Below are positions 24,023-35,125 of a stretch of DNA of 64,000 nucleotides, piece by piece (the first letter of the stretch is position 1; the number at the start of each line of letters is the position of its first letter). The notes under the pieces were generated by a model, which was given only the letters and a program-made list of their open reading frames with translations, was not told the origin of the DNA and searched no databases. Origin of the DNA: Capsicum annuum (taxonomy: Eukaryota; Streptophyta; Magnoliopsida; Solanales; Solanaceae); the NCBI RefSeq assembly GCF_002878395.1, contig NC_061120.1, positions 96,517,711 through 96,581,710 of the forward strand. Direction: 5' to 3'. The position numbers and the translations under genes are program-made.

Positions 24023-25438
24023 TGATGTTCTGGCTTTTGACAAAACATTTTAGGCCTTTCTCTTAGGATAATTGTGTGTTTTAAAGAAACTATTTCCATA
24101 TTTTACATTGGTTTTTAGTGTTTTAAGGGAAAGGAATGAATGCAAAGAATAACTTGGAAAACTAGGAAATGAAATAGAAAAATTAAAGGTGACGGTCTAA
24201 GCAAAGGACTGTCGACCTTGCGATGAACCGTCGACCTAAACCGTCGCAGAGAAACAAAATGTTATGCCAGTTAAAGTCCCACAACGGTCTATGCAATGGA
24301 ACGTCACCTCTGGGATGGACCGTCAACCTAGACCATCGCCAAAAAATAGAATGGTGTGCCACTGGAAGTCTCGCGATGGTCCAGGCAATAGACCGTTGCC
24401 TCCGTCACAAACTGTTACTTTATCCGTCGAGCACGAAGTGGCAATTCCGAATTTGAATTTTAAAACTCCAGTTTTGGAATCATCTAAATAATAAGTATTA
24501 GGTTTTATTTCATCACTTTGGACAGTAGTATCATACTTTTCTCCTCTAATAAGAGCCTCGTAACACTATTCTTTGAGATTGGAATCTAGAACTTTAGACC
24601 TAACTAATATTTCTATACTTTTCCATTGAAAATTGAGAGAAAAATATTGCAACTTTTATATGTATTCCCTTAAAGTTATATATGAATATCAATATGTTTT
24701 TGATATCTTATATGGAAATGAGTGGCTAAGCTTCCATAACTAGGGTTATGGGAGCCTTGATGTAGATAGTTGATTGGGGTTGTGAATTCATCTGATTTCT
24801 TATACATGTCTAAATTGTATGAACCTCTTTTCATTATAATGATATCTCTTGGTTCCAATCTCGTTAAGTGACCCTATGCACACCACTTGTCTGAACAAGA
24901 AATTGGATGTTGGGAAAAGAGATGATTCACATGAAATCATAGATTTTCCCTTTAGGTTAAGGGTTAATGCCCTAACATGATCAACCCTTACGAGAATTCT
25001 ATTGAATAATGCATGAATCCTTTAAGTTCGAAAGAAGTAAAGGGTGAAATACCCATTAGGTTGTGAAATAAGTGGGTATATCCTTAGAATTCAATACTTC
25101 TTGCAATTGAAATCATAAGTTAGAAACTGACCACAAATTTGCAACGCTAACTGCTTGAACGTCTTGGTAAGCATAACCCTAGTTATCTTACTCCTATTGA
25201 AGTTATATTTGTATTAACTCTTAGTAGTTGGACCTTGTTATGATACAAGAGTGAAAGAATATTACTAACACATTAAAACCCCCTTTATCCCGGAACGTTA
25301 GATCAACAGTCAATTAAAAAGCAACTTACTAAGTTGCAAGAGTATTCCCTATGGGATTTGACCCCAAACATTGTTGGGATCTATATTTAACAATGACCTC
25401 TTACACTTGCATAAGAAAATTTTAATTTTGGCATATCA
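24023..25438 (+). mobile_element. R3 3' LTR
   Basis: 1416 bp, TGATGTTCTGG to GGCATATCA, uninterrupted, and so the reference for reconstructing the split 5' LTR. Followed by TGGAT. Dyad words at 24188-24440. Confidence 0.93.
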
Positions 25439-25443
25439 TGGAT
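25439..25443 (+). repeat. R3 target-site duplication, right (TGGAT)
   Basis: Identical to 11096-11100. Confidence 0.93.
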
Positions 25444-26570
25444 GAATTGTAGTACACAACAAACCATCTAAACCATTTGGTAGAGTCAAAACCTTGGCAA
25501 AGGTGAGTCGAGTCTTCAAATCCTCAAAACTCTTTTTGCAGGAATCTAACCATTGAAACTGTACTTTATTCTTAGTCAATATGGACATGAGGATTACAAT
25601 ACATGAAAATCCTTCAACAAACCAACCGTAATTACAAGGTCAACCCAGCAAACTCCTAATATCTGATGAAGAGATGGGTCTAGGCCAGTTTCCCACCGCT
25701 TTGGTCTTTTGAGGATCAACTCTAATTCCATCACCGGAAATAATATGACCAAAATACTGACCTTAGCCAAAATTTGCACTTACTAAATTTGACGAACAAC
25801 TGATGAGTTTTGAGAGTCTGAAGTATGATTCTGAGTTGGTCTATGTGATTATTCTCACTACGGGAATAGACTAGATTGTTATCAATGAACACTATAACAA
25901 ACATGTCCAAGTACTATTTGAACACGTGGTTCATTAAGTCCATGAAAGCTGTTGGGGCATTAGTAAGACCAAAGGACATAACTAGAAACTTGAAGTGACC
26001 TTACCGGGTTCATATAGTTATTTTTGGAATGTCATATTCTCTGACCCTGAGCTGATGATAGCCTCATCTGAGGTATATCTTAGAATAGTAACTAGCACCC
26101 TAAAGTTGGTCAAACAAGTCATCGATTTTGGGAAGTGGGTATTTAGTCTTGACTATGACTTTATTCAACTGACGGTAGTCTATACACAATTTGAGAGAAC
26201 CATCTTTCTTATGCATGAATAGAACTGGTGCACCCCACGAGAAAATACTAGGCTTGATGAATCCCATATCTAGGAGATCCTTTAACTGTTCCTTTAACTC
26301 TCTAAGTTCTGCTGGAGCCATTCTATATGGTGGAATAGATATGGGTAGAGTGTCTTGAAGAAGGTCTATTCTGAAGTCTATTACCCTTTTAGGAGAAAAT
26401 CCAGGAAGATCTTTGTGAAATATATCTGAGAATTCATTTACCACAGGAACTGACTCAAAATTAGGAATTTTTGCATTAGAGTGTTTGACTCTTACAAGAT
26501 GATATACACACCCCTTGGATGTCATTTTTCTTTCTCTAAAGTATGAAATCAACTGACCCTAAGTGTTGTA
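25444..26570 (-). pseudogene. R2 protease-RT linker and reverse transcriptase
   Basis: Minus strand. 26552-26100 is open for 150 codons: [94 protein letters not shown]. After a stop: [18 protein letters not shown], then [15 protein letters not shown], where the catalytic FIDD reads FIDN. The connection domain ends at KTRLTFAKVLTLPNGLDG next to the R3 insertion. The second Asp of the metal-binding pair is lost, and CAA/CAG to stop changes add to the damage. Confidence 0.9.
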
Positions 26571-28097
26571 GTACTAACCCTCTATTCAAGGATTGGTTTA
26601 TTTGGAAACTAAAAATAAACAATTCTGCTTTTACAATCAACTGAGGCATGGCATGAATAGAGCCAATCCATGTGGAGAATGACGTCGAAATTTGTCATCT
26701 CTAATTCTACTAAGTCTGCCAAAATGACTTTCTGAGATATCGTAATCAGACAGTTCCTGTATACCCACTGGGCTATGATAGACAGACCTACTAGGGTAGA
26801 GACTGATAATGGTTCTGTTAAAACATTTGGTTTAACTTTAAAGTCGATTGCTATGTAAGGAGTTATGAAAGATAGAGAAACTCCTATGTCTAATAAGGCA
26901 TAAACATATAAATGGAAGATCTATAATGTACTAGTGACCATGTCAGGAGAACTTTCCTAATCTTGTCTTGACTAAAGTACATAGAGCTTGTTTGGGCGTT
27001 GCCCACTGGTGGCATTGGAAGTGGAACCCTACTGATTTGGGTGACCAGACGTAGCTGAAGGACTATTATGCTGACCCTGAGAACCTGACTGAGGAAAATC
27101 CCTAACTCTGTGGGCTCGCTTGCCACACCCAAAACAAACATCACTTCCAGCTCTGCAGACACCCTAGTGGTTTCTACCACATTGCTGACACAGAGGATAT
27201 GTTCAAGCACTGCTGACACTACCCCAAGAGTTAGAGCCTAGTGCACGGACCTGGAACTGGAACTGAAGAATTTTGGTGATACTGGGAATGGATACCGCCC
27301 TCTAACTTAGACTAATCAAAATTTAAGCTACCTATTCTAGCTCTCTTGTTCTACCTTTCTCTCTCTTTCTCTGATCTTATCGTCTTATATTTACTGAGCA
27401 TGGACCATGAGCCTGGATATGTCCATCTCCTTATTCAATATCGCTATTCTACGCCCCTTAACCATACTATCTGATACCCCAGATACAAATTTGCTCATTT
27501 TAGACCTACTTTCTGCCACTACATGTGGAGCATACCTGGCTAACTGAGTAAAATTGAGGGAATACTCTTTCACGCTTATACTGCCTTGCCTGAGATTGAT
27601 GAACTCTCTAACACCTTGGATTCTCTCAGCTCAAAGGGAAAGAATCTATCTAGGAAAGCAGTAGAAAACTCTTCCCACTCTAAAGGCTCTGCAACTATAC
27701 CTCTATCTACCTTTCACTGCTTCAAACACGTATGAGTTATATCTTATAGGTCATAGGCAGCTAATTCATCACTCTCACTGGAAGTCACTCCCATGATATC
27801 TGTGACTTTCTGAACCTGATTAAGAAATTCCTGTAGATCCTCTTCTAACTTAGATCCTGATAATAGGGGAGGATTCATTCGGGTGAAGTCCCGAATCATA
27901 GCTACAGCAGTATTGGACACTGGTCTGGATGGAACAATAGTCATCCGTTCATTCTGAGCTTTTACTGAATTAGCTATAGTCATGAATGCAACTCTAAATT
28001 TTGCTTGAGAGATGTGCTCGTTCAGGGGATCTGCCTGAATGGGTTAAGGTACTGACTAATTCCTGGTTCTTCTTACGTTAGTCTTTTTGGGAGGCAT
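26570..28097 (-). pseudogene. R2 gag and protease
   Basis: Gag starts at 28097 (MPPKKTNVRRTRN). It includes RDFTRMNPPLLSG, EDLQEFLNQVQKVTDIMGVT, FLDRFFPFELRESKVLEFIN, VKEYSLNFTQLARYAPHVV (27573-27391) and a zinc knuckle near 27130 (CFGCGKRAHRVRDFP, where the last Cys is Phe). Protease follows: YALLDIGVSLSFITP near 26880, with the catalytic DIG in place of the usual D-[ST/P]-G. Stops at several Trp and Gln positions. The gag capsid block is closely matched by R7 gag at 59072-59560, so R2 and R7 belong to one lineage. Confidence 0.88.
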
Positions 28098-28300
28098 GTT
28101 TTGTAAGTGAAAGAAAGTAATATATTAGAATGAGAGTTTAACTGGAACTCATGCACACTCACATGACATGAATATTGCAAGAAGGGAAGCTTTTCCTAAA
28201 ATATCTCATAGCCTCCTATCCATAAGTATGGCGCGCTACACACCCATGCACAAGACTCTACTAGATGTGGCTTTTAGACTTCCTAGGACACTGTTGAACC

Positions 28301-28317
28301 TGGCTTTGATACCCACT
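28301..28317 (-). other. R2 primer-binding site (Met-tRNA type)
   Basis: On the minus strand AAGTGGGTATCAAAGCC follows the 5' LTR, a decayed form of the TGGTATCAGAGC initiator-Met primer site. Confidence 0.7.
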
Positions 28318-30879
28318 TTTTAATGCCTCGAGTTTGTACCCCGAATACTATACGGTGCTTATGACCCTACAAGACCACAATTTAACCCATAACTGATATC
28401 TTTTGTGAGCACTAAAATATGAAATTCTAATAAATGTGGAATAAAAGGCTAAAATGCCATAAGGTTCAAAATCTATAAATACGGATAAAGTGTATCAACT
28501 GAAATAATAATCTGTGAAATTAAATACTTTCTGAACTCTAGTATGAAAATCCTCTAATCTGAAATTGTCTAAAAGTGAAGTTAATGGGACAATCCCCCAA
28601 CTTACTCTATCTACTTAAATACTGAGTCTATTGAAATAAAGAAATAAAATAATATCCTTGGATGATGAGGACTCACTTCTAATTCTGATACGCTGGCTGA
28701 ATCTTAATATATCTATACGCTGTCGGGAACCTGAGTATTCAAAACTATGATATGGGACATCATAGCACAAATAAAGAAAATGCATCAGTATGTGGACTGT
28801 ACTGGTATGCTAGATTTGGTAAGGTTGAATGCAAGGGTTCATATGCATTAATAATAACTAACTGAATGATTAAGAGAAACTGAACATGAGAGTACATGGA
28901 TAATATGAACTACTGTAAATAATGACCATGCAATACTGTGCATATATATATACTATAACTGAGCTTTTCTGAAGCTAAGTACTGAGTTCTGATACAGAGT
29001 ATCTGAGATTTTTGATAACTAAGCTACTGATAATGATTGACTGTATCTGGCACTCCTGATTCTATAGAACTGAACTAAGTTCTATTGTATCTGGCATTCC
29101 TGATTCTATAGAACTGAACTAAGTTCTACTCTGAAGACTGAAACTTAAACAGTGAAAGGTAATCATCTAACCAACATGCCCCAAATAATATAAGATAACT
29201 GAGTTGGGGTCTAATCTGTAACCCCAATTAAAAGGGTGTCAGTACCGTTCCATTGGTAAAGACAAGCTAAGAGTTACCCTAATCTGGTAGGTATTCTAAT
29301 GAAAATGGTGGAACCCTCATCTGGCAGGTCAAAACACCTCATCAACCCTAACTAGCAGGTTGATGTCTTAACCTACACTAGCTACATAGTTCTAGAATGT
29401 CATGATTTCTTCTAAGGGTCACACCTTCTACTGGCAGTTAAGCCCCTATCCCTGGGTTTGCTCGGTACTAAATCCTAATCCCAACTAAAAGACATAAATG
29501 GTGTATTCTGAAATGGACCGGACCGAGACTGAGTTTACTAAGTTTTTCTGAGTTCTATAACTGACTGAGTTCTACTGAGTTCTGCAACTAATTGATAATA
29601 CTATTAAACGTAACATGATTGATAATATTATTTAACTAACATTGGCTCTAGATAAACAGCTAAATTATCGGGTATTAAACACCCCCAAGACTCGATAGCA
29701 TGAAAACTAAAGCATAGCATAATCTTGAAAACTTAATAATGGCTACTTGATCACAATCCAATCATTGAGACATTTTACCAAACACTTGTAATGAATTTAC
29801 TCAGACATGAATGGAGAATACATTCTATCATGTTATAATGGCACTATTTCCTTCACATAGACATTTTATCAAAAACATGGGGAGCATGCTTAGATCATAC
29901 AATAATAAACACATATAGTTATAAAGGCTACATAAATCAAGTTGCAAATTAAAGGGTTTATCATGAAGATCATGTGATTCAACACATAAATTGATTAATT
30001 TTATAAAAGCTTATAATCTAACCATGAACTAAAATTCAACAATGGTAGGAACATGAATTCAATTCAATTCAAATGTAGAAATCATAAATCTGACATCTTT
30101 TAAGTTTGAAAAGGGTTCTTGGACTTATGGGTAAAAGGAGCTCATGAATGAACACCTAACATACCTTGGCAAGATAATTCTTGAAGGTTCTTGAAGAAAT
30201 TATTGAGTTTTAACCTTGTTTCTTGTAGCTAGGGATTGTTTTCATGAGAGAGAATGCTTTGTTTTTAGGAAAAAAGTTAATAAACAAATGATTTAAAACG
30301 TTTTTAAGGCTTTAACCTCACACATGGGCGGGATAAAATTATGGGAAAATATTGTTTTAAACCTGGACGAAACATTTAATTTTCGTCAAATTTTTCTGAA
30401 AAGGGACCCTTACACGATGCGCCATGATCACATCGGGACATTGGAAATAGACAATTGAGAACTGAAGTATTGGCACGAGGCGGTGGAATCACGGTGCCCC
30501 TTTGATTTTGAAATCTAGACTCATCGCGATGTGGTGGGATCGCGCTGGTACACTGGAAATTGGCAAGTATGAAAATAAGCTTTGGCGCTATGCGCCGGTA
30601 TCGTGGTACCTCACTAGAAACTAACAATTTCCATTTTGAAATACTCTGCGATGTGCTACTGGCCTGAATGATGATGTTTAATGACTGAAACTTAAAAATA
30701 TCCATAACTTCTTGCCCAATTATCGGATTTAGGAGAGTTTTATATCATTGGAAAGCTAATTGAATTTCGTACAGAATGGAAGGCTTTAAATTAAAAAATA
30801 TTGGGTATTTCAAAAATTTTATATTAGATAACTAATGGATTGTGAGTTAATTTAGGCTAGGGAAATACGGGGTATTACA
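28318..30879 (-). mobile_element. R2 5' LTR
   Basis: About 2.56 kb, homologous to 6348-8853. Shared module at 30703-30756, dyad words at 30410-30665, GGCAG/AGGGT array at 29290-29450. A 44-bp tandem duplication at 29042-29129 is absent from the 3' LTR (near 7076), so it arose after insertion. Confidence 0.9.
29042..29129 (+). repeat. 44-bp tandem duplication private to the R2 5' LTR
   Basis: Two nearly identical copies of a unit beginning TGTATCTGGCA and ending AAGTTCTA, at 29042 and 29086, differing by a few bases. The partner LTR has one copy. Confidence 0.85.
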
Positions 30880-32966
30880 GTATGAGACATTGGTCTCTTA
30901 AGAAGTAGTTTCTTAAACGACCCGGTGATTGAGTATGTTATGCCTGGGTCCCTTAAATACTTATGTTTCACCACTTTTGAGACTTAGAGCTTGGGGTTTT
31001 GTGTTTTTGGGAAATTTCTTCCATTCCTAATCTTGGGTAAGCCCTAAAAAACATATTTCAACTATTATTTTCAAACTATATCATTTATTTCAAATTTAAA
31101 CATGGATTTAAAGTGGGAAATAGATATTTTGGCTCGAAAAGCCTAAAACTTATATTATTTCGATTTAAACCCCGATTTCTGTCTAGCTCACTTGTATGAA
31201 TTTCTAATCTTATAATTATAACTTTTCTCTCAATTTTACCTTCAAAATAACTTCAATTCTCAATTTTAAAAGGGATTTTAGAGTTTTTTCTAGCAAATCT
31301 TAAAAATAGTTTTTCATTAATTTGGACATCATTTTTGCTTGGGTTGTTAGCTGTAGACTCCTAAGGGTATAGGGAACATGCTTCAAAAATAAAATTATGA
31401 TTTTACTCTTTTTTTTGAAAACCCATTTCAAAGGTTCATTCTAACCCCAACTCAAAATTAGGAAATATAGGAATCGTTAGCTTTCTTTTGATGCATAGAT
31501 TCAATATTTCTATGTCTTAGTTGATTTTGAGTCCTCGTAGAAGCAAGGGTTTGGATTAAAGGCTTTTAGACCAATTTTTGACATTCATGGCCGGTTATGG
31601 ATTAACTTTTTTTACACAATATAGAGTAGTTAATATCGCTACAAAATCATGTTAATGGTGTGGGAATTATTCATGAAAATGACTATGTTATTGTATTGTA
31701 CCCGTGTGGGGGCCTGTATATTGATGTTATTTGGCAGTTTTGGAACACAATTTTCTATGTGTGACCATGTGGGGTCCTGCATGATATTATTGGCATTCTG
31801 TATGTGGAAATTAGTTGTAATCTTTCTTCATGAAAAAGCCAAATGTGGTATCAATGGTGACTTTTTAATGTAATCATTCTATTGACATATGGATTACGTT
31901 GGATACATGGATAGTTGGATTAATCACTGGGTTTCAGCTCTCTTTGTTGGTATATTTGTTTTATATTGAATTTCTCTTTTTTTATTGGTTGAGAGTATTT
32001 CATCCTTATTGCATATTCATTCATGAAACATTGGTACCACTATGGAAATACTGGAAATACTAGAAACACTAGCTTTTTCTAATATAAAATGTGGAATCTT
32101 TAATACCCTCTACCGATGTATGTGTCAGAGAGGAGTTATGGGTATTAGTACTAGATTTTAGTTGTATTAGGATTGACAAATCCCCCATAGGTCCTATGAC
32201 AGGAAGCTTTAGCTCCATAGCTATATCACCATCTCTATTGTATTTGTATTTACTTTGTATTTTACTATGATGTACTATATTTCCTTGATGTGATACCTAT
32301 CTATTCCTTTATATTTGTATGTGTGATATCTATACACTTGTATTTCTCTTTCCTATTGCTATGCTGTATGTCAAAATTATAGAACTGTGAGTAGAGACGG
32401 TGTGGGCTACTATTTGGTACATTTTTAGTTGCAGGTGACATGCCCTTAGTGTGCATTTTGTATGCTTTTTTTTCTACTTTTCTCAATCTTCCTATGATAC
32501 CTACCAAGTGCAAGTAGATTGTACTTACCCTACTATGCCCTTTTGGTGCAGAAATAGGTTCAAGTGCACCTCACAGTGGTTGATTTGGGTTACTTTTAGA
32601 GAATTTTGAGGTAGCAGTTCATTTCATACATCCAAAGTTGATGACTGCCGTTCGTTATTTAGACTATGTCTTTATTTGTATTCAGAGATAGAGTTGTTCT
32701 TATTTTGTATACCTTATGTATTTTTTATCTCGAGTTGTACTAGTTAGTTGTTACACTATGACACATTGTTTTAGTATTTTGTTTGATATCATTGGCTATG
32801 TATTTCCATTTGTATTATATACGCGTGTGGTTTTACTATGCTCTAGGAGTGTTGCCGTGGTTTACGACATTATTTTCTTAATTCATATCAATTTGGATAA
32901 TAGGCTTACTTGTCAAGGCTTTTCGTGGCAAGTGTCATCATAACCCTTGAATTTTTGGTCGTGATA
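30880..32966 (+). mobile_element. R1 3' LTR, right part
   Basis: Resumes after R2. Contains a TATA-like CCCTTAAATACTTATG (30949-30964), then a leader-like stretch, and ends ATTTTTGGTCGTGATA. That is close to the GGTCGTGACA terminus common in plant gypsy LTRs that start TGTAACGA, which is how 5752 starts. The open stretches in it look like chance. That this part belongs to R1 is inferred from position and matching LTR architecture; there is no second R1 LTR in the window to compare. Confidence 0.6.
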
Positions 32967-33039
32967 GTTAAAGTTAAATATAGTACATATTAGTTTTACT
33001 AAAAATACTAGAACCTATGTTATTACTATAGATAATCTA

Positions 33040-33335
33040 TAACATCATTGTATAAGAGATGTATGGTTTGATTATTGGTTTATTTATTGTATAGAAACTA
33101 TTTTAATATTGTATATAAACTGTATAGGTTTGGGATATATGTGTTATTATTTTATAGGACATATATGAGTATTGTGTATGAAATGTATAGGCTTAGGATG
33201 TATGTATTATTTATTGTATATCAAGCGTATAGTGTTAGGATATATGATGTTATTACTATATAGTACATGTATCTACATTGTATAGGAGATGTGTCGAGTT
33301 GGAATATACGTGTTGTTACTATATAGAATTTATAA
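33040..33335 (+). repeat. AT-rich minisatellite, about 62-bp period
   Basis: Four to five degenerate units, each with an ATTGTATA-GAGATGTATAGG core followed by GGATATATGTGTTATTA and CTATATAG. One unit is shortened by about 20 bases. Lies upstream of the first DUF1985 exon, possibly in an intron. Confidence 0.75.
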
Positions 33336-33419
33336 CAGTCTTTTATTGAATACTATATAAGTACTATATGTAGCTTTTTGAGATGTTTAGAACATCGAAG
33401 TACACCTATTTATTTCAGG

Positions 33420-34370
33420 TTTGGAACTAATTCATTGGTCGAGCTGATCATTACAAGACTCAAATCACTGTGTATATAAATGTGCTAGTGTAACTGCCTT
33501 GGAAGCTACGTTGGATAAGAAAAACCTTGCTTTGTTTAAGAATAGTTACTTTGGGTATTTCTTAGCCTTATTGAGTGTTTTCATTCAAAATGAACTTATT
33601 CATGGAATGTTACTTAAGAAAATTGTGTGTGAGAGAGATGATAAGATGTAGATTAAAGTAAATAACACTAAATTATGGTTTGGATTCATAGTTTGCTATA
33701 ACTAGCAGCTTAAACTGCACTGGAAATTACGATTTCAATTTTGATCTTAGTCAGTTGAGTCACCTGATTGAGTTAAACTTTTTGGGGAAGTCCAAGGTCA
33801 TAAAGCTTGATTTGGAAATATGTTCATGAAAAAAGATAGTGATTTGATGAGGATGCATTAAAAATTGTTGTCTTGTTCTTCATTCATAGTTTTCTTTTTT
33901 CTATTACGTATGGTGATAGTATAACAAAGACTTATTTCATATATGTTGAGTCTAGAAATCATGAAATATTTCATTGGGGAAAATTATTTTTTTGTCTTAT
34001 GTTGGAGTCAATGAAGTCTAAGACTTATCAAAGAAAAAGTATGTATCATTGTAGCGGTTTCCACTAGCATTACAGTGTTGGTTTTATGAGTGTTACACAT
34101 ATGCCGATGGACATATTTCTGATCGGGTTGGCAATAGTATGTCTCATATACTTAATTGGTCTATAAAGCATAGACCAACCTACAAGGATAGCAAGTCTGC
34201 ATTTTTTGATATGAGACAAGAGTCAGTACAAGTTTGTTTTAAAACTTAATGTATACCTGCTTGTGAAATTCTAATTTACTTTTTTATGTTAACATGTTGT
34301 ACAAATGTTTTTATGTATGTCCAGGTAGTGTTGAGTAACATTACACCATCGTCTCTTGAAAAAATGTTAC
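33420..34370 (+). pseudogene. DUF1985-type gene fragment (Ulp1/Mutator-associated family)
   Basis: Exon-like blocks separated by intron-like sequence. First block (about 33500-33710): LDKKNLALFKNSYFGYFLAL, ELIHGMLLKKIV and TKLWFG, the start of a DUF1985 domain (LF-N-CFG-FL ... hhLLLR ... lrF). Second block (33842-34235): DEDALKIVVLFFIHSFLF, then HWGKLFF, YHCSGFH; a one-base deletion at about 34061 shifts frame, after which PLALQCWFYECYTYADGHIS and LNWSIKHRPTYKDSKSAFFD continue. A likely intron runs from GTACAAG (about 34228) to TCCAG (34325), joining to VVLSNITPSSLEKML. Proteins of this family often sit in Mutator-like elements with a Ulp1 protease; I do not see the protease here. Assignment from memory of the domain pattern. 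Confidence 0.65.
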
Positions 34371-34689
34371 TTTAATTACCTGATTTTGAACCTGTTACTG
34401 TGGTAGTGAAATCAGGTGATTTACCTAGTGCTGGTAGAAGATGATATAGTCATTTGAGTTCTGATGATGATTTGACACTTCTGAGATGTGATGTTAATTG
34501 GTACATGCAACATTTTATTAGTATTTATGTTTTTTCATTGATCTTTTGACTTTTTGTATTCTTGTCTAGCTGATTAATGGAGAAGTTTATGAAAACCTCG
34601 TTTGAATTGATTTTTCTAGCTCCATATATAAAGAATTATTCTAAGGTATTCTTTTTTTATATACACTATTGAAATTATGTTTTAAAACC

Positions 34690-35124
34690 ATTTAGAACAG
34701 TTTGATACACCACTTAGTAATGAAAATGGTAACAATTGAAAGAAAAAATAATGATACACCTAATGAGGGTTGTATAGGTTATAATCAACTTGGTGATGTG
34801 GGACAACAAAAAGTTTTACACCAGAAGTGGATCATATAATTGATAATTTGATGGATGATGTAGGACAAAGTAGATTCTTTAGGTGATTATGTAGTTAATA
34901 ATGCGGTGGATAATATGGGACACAAAATTGATTACGTTGGTGATCATGTAGTTGATTATTTGATGGATGACATGAGAGACAAAGTTGATTTAGTAGAAGA
35001 TCATTTAGTTGGTCATGTTGATGGTGTGTCTAGATATTGGACTATTAAGGATGGTGATTGGAATAATTTTTCAAATTTTAGTTTTCTGAAGCTCACAAAA
35101 GATCCAGTAAAAATAAAGTTATAG
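34690..35124 (+). pseudogene. C-terminal repeat exon of the DUF1985-type gene
   Basis: Continues the same gene after further intron-like sequence. Carries three to four 19-residue degenerate units of the form [GE]DH-VVD---D-M-DK-D-V (for example GDHVVDYLMDDMRDKVDLV), encoded by the 57-bp tandem repeat at 34830-35028. A two-base loss in the first unit breaks the frame. The last frame ends in TAG at 35122-35124, immediately before the R5 terminus at 35126, so the true C-terminus may have been cut off by R5. Confidence 0.55.
34830..35028 (+). repeat. 57-bp coding tandem repeat
   Basis: Unit starts GATCATGTAGTTGAT. Starts at 34830, 34885, 34942 and 34999, spacings 55, 57 and 57. The 57-bp spacing keeps frame (19 codons). 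Confidence 0.88.
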
Positions 35125-35125
35125 G

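Larger units (their letters stand above)
11101..25438 (+). mobile_element. R3, Athila/Tat-like element with gag-pol deletion, holding R4
   Basis: TGATGTTATGG start and ATATCA end, flanked by perfect TGGAT duplications. 5' LTR 11101-12276 plus 18792-18962; 3' LTR 24023-25438; Asp-tRNA-type primer site at 18969. Almost all of gag-pol is gone: a few gag codons run into the integrase C-terminus at about 19130. After that comes an extra ORF of the 'putative plant transposon protein' type (20552-22516). Non-autonomous as it stands. Confidence 0.92.
6348..30879 (-). mobile_element. R2, minus-strand Ty3/gypsy chromovirus with nested R3/R4
   Basis: LTRs at 6348-8853 (3') and 28318-30879 (5') are recognisably the same sequence. 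Between them, on the minus strand, run gag, protease, RT, then (after R3) RNase H, integrase and chromodomain. Right end reads GGTATTACA on the plus strand, the complement of the TGTAATACC start. Candidate target duplication ACATG (6343-6347) / GTATG (30880-30884), three of five identical with two transitions, so only suggestive. It sits in the R1 3' LTR. R3 interrupts it at 11101-25438. Confidence 0.88.

Noticed and set aside
31649..31873. A 74-codon hydrophobic ORF.
   Set aside because: Inside the R1 LTR, AT-rich, no family resemblance; probably chance.
30880..32966. Treating this stretch as a separate solo LTR or a host gene.
   Set aside because: It begins at the R2 right end and has no TG start of its own. 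Its TATA-like box, leader and GTGATA end complete the R1 LTR. Kept as R1 with moderate confidence.
33040..33335. Regularly spaced repeats that might suggest a CRISPR-like array.
   Set aside because: Units are contiguous and degenerate over their full length, with no unique spacers; this is a minisatellite in plant DNA.
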